22,604 bases of DNA, from assembly GCA_947630635.1 (NCBI GenBank), contig CANRIJ010000011.1:1-22604 (forward strand). Direction: 5' to 3'. Below, in pieces: positions 1-6,873 of the stretch. Below the pieces are notes generated by a model that saw nothing but the letters and a program-made list of their open reading frames with translations, made no database searches and was not told the DNA's origin. Source of the stretch: an uncultured Spirochaetaceae bacterium. GTDB lineage: Bacteria > Spirochaetota > Spirochaetia > Sphaerochaetales > Sphaerochaetaceae. How positions within the stretch are numbered: the first letter of the stretch is position 1; every line of letters begins with the position of its first letter. A program made the translations under genes and the position numbers.

Positions 1-254
1 AAGGAATCGAATCCCATTGGGTGAAGAACGTTGTAGCCATTCATTCTCAGAAATCTCGAATAGATATCGGTTGCCGTATATCCCTCGGGGTGTCCTACAT
101 GAAGTCCCGCTCCAGATGGGTATGGGAACATATCGAGAATATATCTTCTCTTTTCCTTGGGGATGCTCTCATCCTCAGCTACCTTGAATGTCTTATGCTC
201 ATCCCAGTATTTCTGCCATTTGGGCTCTATGGTATTAAATGGATACTTGCTCAT
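1..254 (-). CDS. leuS: Leucyl-tRNA synthetase, N-terminal part (runs off left edge)
   Basis: Charges tRNA-Leu with leucine in the cytoplasm. The reverse strand reads from an ATG at 254 as MSKYPFNTIEPKWQKYWDE, the typical LeuS opening (F-N-x-I-E-x-K-W-Q-x-x-W). It continues with a Y-I-L-D-M-F-P-Y-P-S-G-A-G-L-H-V-G-H block: the class I HIGH signature in its HVGH form, followed by H-P-E-G-Y-T-A-T-D. About 84 codons are inside the window; the editing domain, KMSKS loop and anticodon-binding domain lie beyond position 1. A GGGAG purine run sits about 13 nt upstream of the ATG, rather far for a Shine-Dalgarno. The gene is divergent from the small membrane protein gene at 499. Identification is firm; only the exact promoter is unclear. 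Confidence 0.95.
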   Translation of the reverse strand, partial: MSKYPFNTIEPKWQKYWDEHKTFKVAEDESIPKEKRRYILDMFPYPSGAGLHVGHPEGYTATDIYSRFLRMNGYNVLHPMGFDS

Positions 255-293
255 GTGAGAAATACTACTCCCAACGCAGAAAAATGACCATAT

Positions 294-317
294 TGCCAAT
301 TATTTGCCCTATTGGCA
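294..317. promoter_or_regulatory. Inverted repeat in the leuS upstream region
   Basis: TGCCAAT (294-300) and ATTGGCA (311-317) form a perfect 7-bp inverted repeat around a 10-nt spacer, about 40 bp upstream of the leuS start. It could be a small operator or a leader hairpin. There is no T-tract, so it is not a terminator. Nearby, TTTCATGAG occurs at 329-337 and again at 346-354, and TTATTTGCC at 300-308 and 360-368. The function is unknown. Confidence 0.3.
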
Positions 318-441
318 TTTCCATGGCTTTTCATGAGAAGGACTATTTCATGAGCGGCTTTATTTGCCTTTATGCGATTTTTTGACACTGATTTTCCTTA
401 GAGTGGAAATTTTGATTTAACCAGGGGCAAAAAATGATATT

Positions 442-470
442 TTGCGACACTGTTGAATGATGATTATCAT
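442..470 (+). promoter_or_regulatory. Probable sigma-70-type promoter of the 499-846 gene
   Basis: TTGCGA (442-447) is separated by exactly 17 nt from TATCAT (465-470), which matches a housekeeping -35/-10 pair. The predicted start near 477 would leave a leader of about 22 nt containing a TAGGAGA Shine-Dalgarno 8 nt before the ATG at 499. Assigned from consensus and spacing only. Confidence 0.5.
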
Positions 471-498
471 AAACTAAAGAATGTAGGAGAAATGTGTT

Positions 499-846
499 AT
501 GGGAATCACGTCGTTAATACTGGGAATCATCAGTCTTTGCATTGTCCCAATTTGGCCTGTTATATATTTTGTGCTTTGCAGTGTCGGCACTGAGGCATTC
601 AGAAACAATGGCTTTGTCTTATGGCTTAGCACCATAACTGGTTCCTCCAATGGAGCGAGATCCATAAATAATTTCCTACATATGCCATTCTTTTACATTT
701 TGATATGCGCTGGCATGGTAATCGGCATTGTTGGAGTTATCTTCGGCATTCTCTCGAAGAGGGAAAATAAGATGACTGGCATCTACCTGAACATAATAGG
801 CGCCATAGTCAATTTCTTCTTCCTCTTTATAGTCATCTGCTCTTAA
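499..846 (+). CDS. Small multi-pass membrane protein, DUF4190-like
   Basis: A 115-residue, very hydrophobic protein. There are apolar segments at about residues 3-27, 65-86 and 93-114, the last two with small-residue-rich helices (I-G-I-V-G-V-I-F-G-I-L-S) separated by a charged K-R-E-N-K turn. The pattern of short glycine-rich helices around a charged turn resembles the DUF4190 family of small bacterial membrane proteins, whose role is not established. A good Shine-Dalgarno (TAGGAGA) and a consensus-spaced promoter lie upstream, and a hairpin terminator follows 28 nt after the stop, so this looks like a real single-gene unit. No enzyme motif is visible and I do not assign a function. Confidence 0.7.
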   Translation: MGITSLILGIISLCIVPIWPVIYFVLCSVGTEAFRNNGFVLWLSTITGSSNGARSINNFLHMPFFYILICAGMVIGIVGVIFGILSKRENKMTGIYLNIIGAIVNFFFLFIVICS

Positions 847-874
847 TAATAGGCTTTGCATTTTGAGTTTATAT

Positions 875-899
875 GGGCTTTTTAAAAGAAGCCCTTTTT
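875..899 (+). terminator. Rho-independent terminator after the small membrane protein gene
   Basis: Stem GGGCTT (875-880) / AAGCCC (889-894) with an 8-nt A/T loop and a run of five T (895-899). The parE start codon lies only 17 nt further on, so the hairpin may also tune read-through into parE. Confidence 0.75.
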
Positions 900-916
900 A
901 ATAAACTCAGTAATGT

Positions 917-2743
917 ATGCCTCAGGAAAATCACCAGATAAAATACGATGAAAGCAATATAAAGAGCCTCTCTTCCTTTGAGCACATTAGGCAGAGACCA
1001 GGCATGTATATTGGACGTCTCGGAGATGGCTCGCATCCAGATGATGGAATATATATTCTCCTAAAGGAAGTAATCGACAACTCAATAGATGAATACATGG
1101 CAGGAAGCGGAAATCGCATCAATGTCACTCTTGAGGGAAACAGAGTCTCAGTCAGGGACTTTGGAAGAGGCATACCGCTGAGCAAGGTCATAGAATGCGT
1201 ATCCGTCATCAATACCGGCGCAAAGTATGACAACGAGGCATTTCGCTACTCAGTAGGTCTCAATGGAGTCGGAACAAAGGCTGTAAATGCCCTCTCTTCT
1301 GAGTTTGAGGTGAAGTCCATAAGAGATGGGGAGTACATGTGGGCGCGCTTTGAGAAGGGAGTCTTGAAGGCGAAGAAGAGAGGCAAGACTGAGGAGGGCA
1401 ATGGGACCTTTGTATCCTTTGTTCCGGACCCTTCACCTGATATCTTTGGCGCCTATTCTTTCAATGAGGAGTATATAAAGGAGAGACTTTGGAATTACGC
1501 ATACCTTAATAAGGGACTGACTCTCAGCTATAACTCTAGGATTATAAAGAGCCAGAATGGCCTAATGGATCTTGTTATAAAGATCCTTGGAGAGGATGGC
1601 CTCTATCCTTTGATTACTTTTAGAAATGAGCATCTTGAATTTGCATTTACTCATACAAATAGCTATGGGGATAGGTATCGCAGCTATGTAAATGGCCAAT
1701 ACACCGCCGATGGCGGAACCCACGAAGCTGCATTCAAAGAGGGTGTATTGAAGGCAATAAACGAGTATTTCCATAAGAGTTGGGGCTCTGCTGAGATACG
1801 AGATGGCATTGTCGCTACGATTGCAATCAAGATTCAGAATCCTGTATTTGAATCGCAGACCAAGAACAAGCTTGGCAATACCGATGTAAGAGGATGGATA
1901 GTTCAGGAAGTCAAAGAGGCAGTTGTGGACTTCTTGATGAAGAACAGGGATACGGCAAAGGGGCTTGAGGAGAAGATTGTCTCCAATGAGAAGGTTCATA
2001 AGGAGGAACAGCAGCTTAGGAACAACTCAAAGGAGAAGGCAAAGAAGATATCACTTAATATACCAAAGCTCAGAGAGTGCAAATACCATCTGAATAATTC
2101 AACTCAAAGCCACAGAGAGGAAGGAGAGAACTCCATGATCTTCCTTACCGAGGGAGACTCTGCAGCTGGCTCTATAACCAAGACAAGAAATCCAAACTAT
2201 CAGGCAGTCTTCGCTCTCAGGGGAAAGCCTGCCAATGTTCAGGGCATGAGAAGAGAGTTCATCTATAGAAATGAAGAGCTCTACAACATGATGGTTGCCC
2301 TCGGCATAGAGGAGTCTATTGATAACCTTAGGTATGGAAAGGTTGTAATTGCAACCGATGCAGATGTCGACGGGTACCATATCAGAATGCTTTTGATGAC
2401 CTATTTCTTCACCTATTTCGAAGAGCTCATTGACCAGGGAAGGCTCTTTATACTTGAGACACCTCTCTTTAGGGTGAGAAACAAGAAAGAGACGCTCTAT
2501 TGCTACAACGAAAAGGAGCGCGATGAGGCTCAGAAGAAGATAAAGGGCAGCGAAGTGACTCGATTCAAGGGCCTGGGCGAGATAAGCCCCAATGAGTTTG
2601 GAGCATTCATCGGAAAGGATATAAAGCTTGTTCCCGTAACCTATGAGAGCATTAAGGACATAAAGGGCGAGATGGAATTCTATATGGGAGACAATACTCC
2701 TACGAGAAGGGAATTCATTATGGAGAATCTAATCGATGGCTAG
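917..2743 (+). CDS. parE: DNA topoisomerase IV subunit B (type IIA topoisomerase ATPase subunit)
   Basis: ATPase subunit of the heterotetramer that decatenates or relaxes DNA with the ParC-like product of the next gene. The GHKL ATPase domain (about 20-225) shows H-I-R-Q-R-P-G-M-Y-I-G, E51-V-I-D-N-S (Mg/ATP site), D-F-G-R-G-I-P and G-L-N-G-V-G-T-K-A. The transducer carries the QTK loop at Q314-T315-K316. The TOPRIM domain carries E412 in T-E-G-D-S-A-A-G and D481-A-D483-V-D485-G-Y-H, followed by R-F-K-G-L-G-E near the C-terminus. At 608 aa it fits short GyrB/ParE forms without the proteobacterial GyrB insert. Pairing with parC suggests topoisomerase IV, although gyrase and Topo IV subunits are hard to separate by sequence. 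There is no Shine-Dalgarno before the ATG; the start is chosen because K-Y-D-E-S-x-I-K-x-L is the usual family N-terminus. The last 8 nt overlap parC. Confidence 0.93.
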   Translation: MPQENHQIKYDESNIKSLSSFEHIRQRPGMYIGRLGDGSHPDDGIYILLKEVIDNSIDEYMAGSGNRINVTLEGNRVSVRDFGRGIPLSKVIECVSVINTGAKYDNEAFRYSVGLNGVGTKAVNALSSEFEVKSIRDGEYMWARFEKGVLKAKKRGKTEEGNGTFVSFVPDPSPDIFGAYSFNEEYIKERLWNYAYLNKGLTLSYNSRIIKSQNGLMDLVIKILGEDGLYPLITFRNEHLEFAFTHTNSYGDRYRSYVNGQYTADGGTHEAAFKEGVLKAINEYFHKSWGSAEIRDGIVATIAIKIQNPVFESQTKNKLGNTDVRGWIVQEVKEAVVDFLMKNRDTAKGLEEKIVSNEKVHKEEQQLRNNSKEKAKKISLNIPKLRECKYHLNNSTQSHREEGENSMIFLTEGDSAAGSITKTRNPNYQAVFALRGKPANVQGMRREFIYRNEELYNMMVALGIEESIDNLRYGKVVIATDADVDGYHIRMLLMTYFFTYFEELIDQGRLFILETPLFRVRNKKETLYCYNEKERDEAQKKIKGSEVTRFKGLGEISPNEFGAFIGKDIKLVPVTYESIKDIKGEMEFYMGDNTPTRREFIMENLIDG

Positions 2744-4730
2744 GGCAGAGAAACTCTACAGGGACTATTTTCTGGAGTATGCCTCCTACACTATCAAAGA
2801 CAGGGCTATTCCGGATTTAATTGATGGATGCAAGCCCGTACAGAGAAGAATTCTCCATTCGATGATTACCCTTGATGATGGTCGCTTCAATAAGGTTGCC
2901 GGAATCGTCGGCGACACTATGAAGTATCATCCTCATGGGGATGCCTCCATTGAGGGGGCTTTGGTTACACTTGTAAATGCAGGTCTCTTAATAGAGGGGC
3001 AGGGGAACTTTGGAAATATACTCACTGGAGATGATGCGGCTGCCTCTAGGTATATTGAGGCAAGGCTGAAGCCAATAGCGAAAAAGATTCTCTATTCTCC
3101 CGAGATTACTGAGTATGTGGAGTCCTATGACGGAAGAAACACGGAGCCTAGGGTCTTTCCTGCAAAGGTTCCAATCGTGCTAATTCAGGGAGCAGTTGGA
3201 CTTGCTGTTGGAATGTCCACTAAGATTCTTCCCCATAATGCCAAAGAGGTTTTAGAGGCTCAGAAGAAGGCGCTTATAGGCGAGCCATTTACGCTCTATC
3301 CGGATTTTCCGACAGGTGGAATTGTAGATGTGTCGGATTATAACGATGGGACTGGAAAGGTCACTGTAAGGGCAAAGCTGAATATATCAGACCCAAAGAA
3401 GATCGTTGTCGAGGAGCTTCCATTTGAGGTGACCTCCTCGGCTCTGATTGAGTCAATCGAGAAGGCCAATAAAAATGGCCAGCTGAAGATTGCCCAGATC
3501 AATGACTTTACCTCCGAGAGTGCAAATATCGAGATTGTATTTCAGCGTGGAACCTACTCTAAAGACATGGTGGATGTTCTCTACGCGACAACAGACTGCC
3601 AAAAGAAGATATCAGTAAATCCACTGGTTCTTCAGGATGGACTTCCTAGAATCGTCAAGATAAGCGACATGATTAAGTTCCATGCAAACCATCTTGTAGA
3701 TGTGCTCAGAATGGAGCTTGATGTAGAGCTTGGGCATTTAAGAGAGAGGCTCAGGGCCAGAACGATGGAGAGGATCTTCATTGAGGAGCGCATCTACAAG
3801 AAGATTGAGAATAAGACATCGGAAGAGGCTGTAAAGAAGGCGATTTTAACTGGCTTTGTTCCATTTGTGAAAACGGAGCTTGGAGGCGAGAAGGTCACCG
3901 ATGATGACATAGAGAGGCTCTTGAAGATTCCAATTAGGCGCATTTCTCTATTTGATATCGAAAAGAACAAGAAGGATATTTCAGAGATCGAGGGCGATAT
4001 TGCCTCTCTTGAATTTAAGAAAGAGCATATTGTGGACTACGCATATGACTACATTAGCGAGCTTGAGGGCCTCTTGGATAAGGGCGATACAAAGCGAAAG
4101 AGCAAGATTGACTTAATAGAGGTTCTCTCCGTAAAGGATGTTGCGCAGAGGAATATGGATCTTAGGTATGACCCGGAGACAGGCTACCTTGGAACCTCTG
4201 TGAGAGCAGGGGATAGCCTTTTGAAGGTCTCTCCATTCGATAAGGTCTTCTATATGAAGAACAACGGAGAATATCGCGTTATTCCAGTTAGTGATAAGAC
4301 CTTTATCGGAAAGGAGGGCATCTTCTATATCAATTATGGAGAGAAGGACCTTATCTCCAAAGAGATTTTCACTGTTATCTACCGCGATAAGATAAGAGAG
4401 AAGAACATCTACATGATCAAGCGCTTTCAGATTCCATCTTGGTCAATGGATAAATCGTACTATGTTGTTACAGGCGAGAAGGCAAAGGTCAAGAAGATGA
4501 GCCTTTATGAGGATGCCAGAATTTTTGTCAAATACAAGAGCGGTCTGGGTTATAAAATACTAGAAGAGGAGTTTAGGTTCGCCGACTTTGATATCTACAA
4601 GACGCCAAGCGGAAAGGGAAAGCAGCTTGCATCAAAGGAGCTTGAGTCTCTGAAGCTCAGGCAGACAAAGGATAAGGCAACGACAAAGGATCTCGAGCCT
4701 ACGCTCTTCGATGAGAGAGAAAAGAAATGA
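2736..4730 (+). CDS. parC: DNA topoisomerase IV subunit A (DNA breakage-reunion subunit)
   Basis: Cleaves and rejoins the gate DNA duplex. The winged-helix/breakage domain starts almost at residue 1 (Y-A-S-Y-T-I-K-D-R-A-I-P-D, then D-G-C-K-P-V-Q-R-R-I-L), followed by K-Y-H-P-H-G-D. The catalytic tyrosine is Y106 in A-A-S-R-Y-I-E-A-R. A tower and long coiled-coil region span about residues 330-460. The C-terminal part (about 470-664) is a reduced beta-pinwheel-like region ending in a Lys-rich tail; no GyrA box (Q-R-R-G-G-K-G) is visible, which argues for Topo IV rather than gyrase. At 664 aa it is shorter than E. coli ParC. The ATG lies inside the end of parE (8-nt overlap), implying translational coupling, and the stop overlaps the next start as ATGA. 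Confidence 0.92.
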   Translation: MARAEKLYRDYFLEYASYTIKDRAIPDLIDGCKPVQRRILHSMITLDDGRFNKVAGIVGDTMKYHPHGDASIEGALVTLVNAGLLIEGQGNFGNILTGDDAAASRYIEARLKPIAKKILYSPEITEYVESYDGRNTEPRVFPAKVPIVLIQGAVGLAVGMSTKILPHNAKEVLEAQKKALIGEPFTLYPDFPTGGIVDVSDYNDGTGKVTVRAKLNISDPKKIVVEELPFEVTSSALIESIEKANKNGQLKIAQINDFTSESANIEIVFQRGTYSKDMVDVLYATTDCQKKISVNPLVLQDGLPRIVKISDMIKFHANHLVDVLRMELDVELGHLRERLRARTMERIFIEERIYKKIENKTSEEAVKKAILTGFVPFVKTELGGEKVTDDDIERLLKIPIRRISLFDIEKNKKDISEIEGDIASLEFKKEHIVDYAYDYISELEGLLDKGDTKRKSKIDLIEVLSVKDVAQRNMDLRYDPETGYLGTSVRAGDSLLKVSPFDKVFYMKNNGEYRVIPVSDKTFIGKEGIFYINYGEKDLISKEIFTVIYRDKIREKNIYMIKRFQIPSWSMDKSYYVVTGEKAKVKKMSLYEDARIFVKYKSGLGYKILEEEFRFADFDIYKTPSGKGKQLASKELESLKLRQTKDKATTKDLEPTLFDEREKK

Positions 4731-5425
4731 TAGAACCCTCTAGGATACTCTATGAAGACAACCACTTGATTGCAGTCAATAAGAGAGTCGGCGAGCTTGT
4801 GCAGGGCGACCAGACTGGGGATAGAACCCTTATGGATGATGTAAAAGAGTATTTGAAGGTCAAGTACAATAAGCCCGGCAATGTCTACTTGGGCCTTCCT
4901 CATAGACTCGATAGGCCAACATCCGGGGTAATCCTCTTTGCCAAGACAGAGAAGGCCCTGACAAGGCTCAGCGAGCAATTCAAGGGATCGGACATAAAAA
5001 AGACCTATTGGGCCATAGTAGATGAGCCCCCGATGAAAGAGGAGGGCACTCTTGTCCATTTCCTTACTCGTGACACCGAGACCAATAAGAGCAAGGCATA
5101 TAGCCATGAAGTAAGGGGAAGCAAGGTCGCCAAGCTCAATTACAGAATGCTATCGGCATCTCAGAAATACTACCTTTTGGAAATAGATCTTCTCACAGGT
5201 CGCCATCATCAGATTAGAGCGCAGCTTGCTGCCTTGGGTATTCATATCAAGGGCGATTTGAAGTATGGCGCTCCAAGATCCAATCCCGATGGCGGAATAT
5301 GCCTTCATTCAAGAAAGATCGTCTTCACCCATCCAGTGAAGAAAATCGAGGTCGAGATTATTGCCCCTGTTCCCAAAGACAACCTTTGGAGAGCGCTTAC
5401 AGAAAATCTGAAGGGCAGAGAATAG
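4727..5425 (+). CDS. RluA-family 23S rRNA/tRNA pseudouridine synthase
   Basis: Isomerises uridine to pseudouridine in structured RNA. The 232-aa protein consists of the catalytic domain only: I-L-Y-E-D-N-H-L-I-A-V-N-K at the N-terminus, the catalytic H-R-L-D62-R-P-T-S-G motif, and T-G-R-H-H-Q-I-R-A-Q-L near residue 178. There is no N-terminal S4 RNA-binding domain, as in RluA/TruC-like members rather than RluB/C/D. The target base cannot be read from the sequence. The ATG overlaps the parC stop by 4 nt (ATGA), so it is the third gene of the parE-parC unit and probably translationally coupled. No clear terminator follows; only a weak A/T stem (CTAAAA-TTGG-TTTTAG, 5437-5452) is present. Confidence 0.9.
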   Translation: MIEPSRILYEDNHLIAVNKRVGELVQGDQTGDRTLMDDVKEYLKVKYNKPGNVYLGLPHRLDRPTSGVILFAKTEKALTRLSEQFKGSDIKKTYWAIVDEPPMKEEGTLVHFLTRDTETNKSKAYSHEVRGSKVAKLNYRMLSASQKYYLLEIDLLTGRHHQIRAQLAALGIHIKGDLKYGAPRSNPDGGICLHSRKIVFTHPVKKIEVEIIAPVPKDNLWRALTENLKGRE

Positions 5426-5488
5426 TCTCGGCAAAACTAAAATTGGTTTTAGAATATTGGATATTCGGCGTATTATCCTTGATTAGTT

Positions 5489-5665
5489 TTGAGACACATA
5501 GAAAGAGCGGCGGAGAATTCGATTAGGAAAGGATCAGAGAATTTCAGGGTTTTCGATGGACTTTTTAAGGCACCCGAGGATGGAGTCTTTTTCCCAAGAA
5601 GAGGTGCAGGATGCGCAGTTTCAATGTCATCTTATGTATATCCCATTCAAAGGATGACACTGTAA
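5489..5665 (+). pseudogene. Possible gene remnant or unannotated small protein in the convergent gap
   Basis: The 263-bp gap between the RluA-type gene and the alcohol dehydrogenase has no clear gene. One plus-strand frame is open from a TTG at 5489 to TAA at 5663-5665 (58 codons). It contains a protein-like stretch, F-K-A-P-E-D-G-V-F-F-P-R-R-G-A-G-C, using the AGA/GGA/GAG/GCA codons of neighbouring genes. There is no ATG and no Shine-Dalgarno. It may be the decayed end of a former gene or chance. I do not recognise the family. Confidence 0.2.
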
Positions 5666-5688
5666 ACCCTGCTTGGGTCATATAAAGC

Positions 5689-6873
5689 CTATCTTGCCTC
5701 TTTGTAGATATTCTCCATATCCAGAGTGCTGAGGACTTTAAAGGATCCGAGTTTTCTCTTGTTGTAGAATGAGGCTTTCTCTGCAAGCTCTTTGATATCA
5801 TCCTCACTTGGATTTATTCCCAGTTCTCTGAGATTTGTCGGCATATCAATTGACTTGAAGAATGCCTCCATCTTGTCTATTGTCTCAAGCGCTTCTTTCA
5901 TTGTGTCTGCTCCAGGCTGGATATTAAAAAGACCCTCGCCAAGCAGGGCAAAGCGCCTTGGATTCTCTTTGACTACATAGCGTGCCCAAGCTGGCCAAAG
6001 CGCAGAGAGTCCTGCCCCATGGGCAACATCGTATTTTCCCGAGAGCTCATGCTCAAGCTGATGTGATGCCCAGTCGCCTCTTACTTCATATCCGACATTC
6101 ATTAGGCCATTATGTGATAGGGCTCCTGCCCACATCAGGTTTGCTCTCGCCTCATAGCTATTGGGTTTTTTAAGCGCCTTGACTCCGGCATCCATTACAG
6201 TCTTCAAAAGCGCTATTGCAATTCTGTCTGTAACCTCAAGCGAGTCTCCCTTATGGAAGAATCTCTCAAGTGTGTGCATCATGATGTCTACAGTGCCGCA
6301 TGAGGTCTGGTATGGTGAGACAGTATATGTGAGCTCTGGGTTTAAAAGCGCAAATGTAGGCCTTCCGAAATTTGTGTTTACACCGCGTTTTAGCCAACCA
6401 TCTTCATTTGTGATGACAGAGCTGTCAGACATTTCGGATCCAGTTGCAGAGAGGGTGAGTATTACTCCGTGTGGGACTGCGCCCTCAGGCACTCTCTTTC
6501 CTTCGTAGAAGTCCCATACCTCGCCCATCTCCTTGTCATATAGGCCATATGCAATTGCCTTGGAGCTATCTATTACAGAGCCGCCTCCGATTGAGAGTAT
6601 GGCATCTATATTATTCTCGCGTGAGAGTCTTATTCCCTCTCTCACAAGCGATACTCTTGGGTTTGGAACAACGCCTCCGAGCTCAATGTGGAGTATTTTA
6701 TGCTCATCTAAATCCTTTTTGACTCTGTCTAGAAGGCCCGATTTTACTGCCGATCCGCTGCCATAGTGTATCAGGACCTTTTTTGTTTTCATCTCTGAGA
6801 ATATCTTTCCGGCAAGAGTCTCGGCCTTCTCTCCGATGTATACATGAGTCGGTGTGTAGTATTCAGTTATCAT
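5689..6873 (-). CDS. Iron-containing alcohol dehydrogenase (YqhD/butanol dehydrogenase type)
   Basis: Cytoplasmic NAD(P)H-dependent interconversion of aldehydes and alcohols, a fermentative electron sink. The 394-aa protein matches the full family length. The N-terminal nucleotide-binding half has S-I-G-G-G-S-V-I-D (about 94-102) and A-T-G-S-E-M (143-148). The all-helical half carries the metal ligands D196 and H200 (G-T-V-D-I-M-M-H), H271 (D-W-A-S-H) and H285 (V-A-H-G-A-G-L), with spacing as in YqhD/BdhA. G-D-W-A-S-H-Q-L-E-H-E is typical of the BDH branch. The ATG lies inside the end of the upstream receiver/ATP-grasp gene (11-nt overlap), so the two are co-translated. Physiological substrate and NADH versus NADPH preference are not readable from the sequence. 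Confidence 0.92.
   Translation of the reverse strand: MITEYYTPTHVYIGEKAETLAGKIFSEMKTKKVLIHYGSGSAVKSGLLDRVKKDLDEHKILHIELGGVVPNPRVSLVREGIRLSRENNIDAILSIGGGSVIDSSKAIAYGLYDKEMGEVWDFYEGKRVPEGAVPHGVILTLSATGSEMSDSSVITNEDGWLKRGVNTNFGRPTFALLNPELTYTVSPYQTSCGTVDIMMHTLERFFHKGDSLEVTDRIAIALLKTVMDAGVKALKKPNSYEARANLMWAGALSHNGLMNVGYEVRGDWASHQLEHELSGKYDVAHGAGLSALWPAWARYVVKENPRRFALLGEGLFNIQPGADTMKEALETIDKMEAFFKSIDMPTNLRELGINPSEDDIKELAEKASFYNKRKLGSFKVLSTLDMENIYKEAR

Noticed and set aside
21..287. Plus-strand open frame of 88 codons
   Set aside because: It is antisense to the well-recognised leuS 5' end (HVGH motif) on the minus strand.
4595..5107. Minus-strand open frame of 170 codons over parC/pseudouridine synthase
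   Set aside because: Antisense to two genes with clear motifs; composition is that of a shadow frame.
5437..5452. CTAAAA-TTGG-TTTTAG stem after the pseudouridine synthase gene as a terminator
   Set aside because: The stem is almost entirely A/T and has no T-run after it, so it is too weak to call.
5565..5807. Minus-strand open frame of 80 codons overlapping the dehydrogenase 3' end
   Set aside because: Overlaps the dehydrogenase in another frame; I considered a frameshifted C-terminal extension, but the dehydrogenase is already full length.
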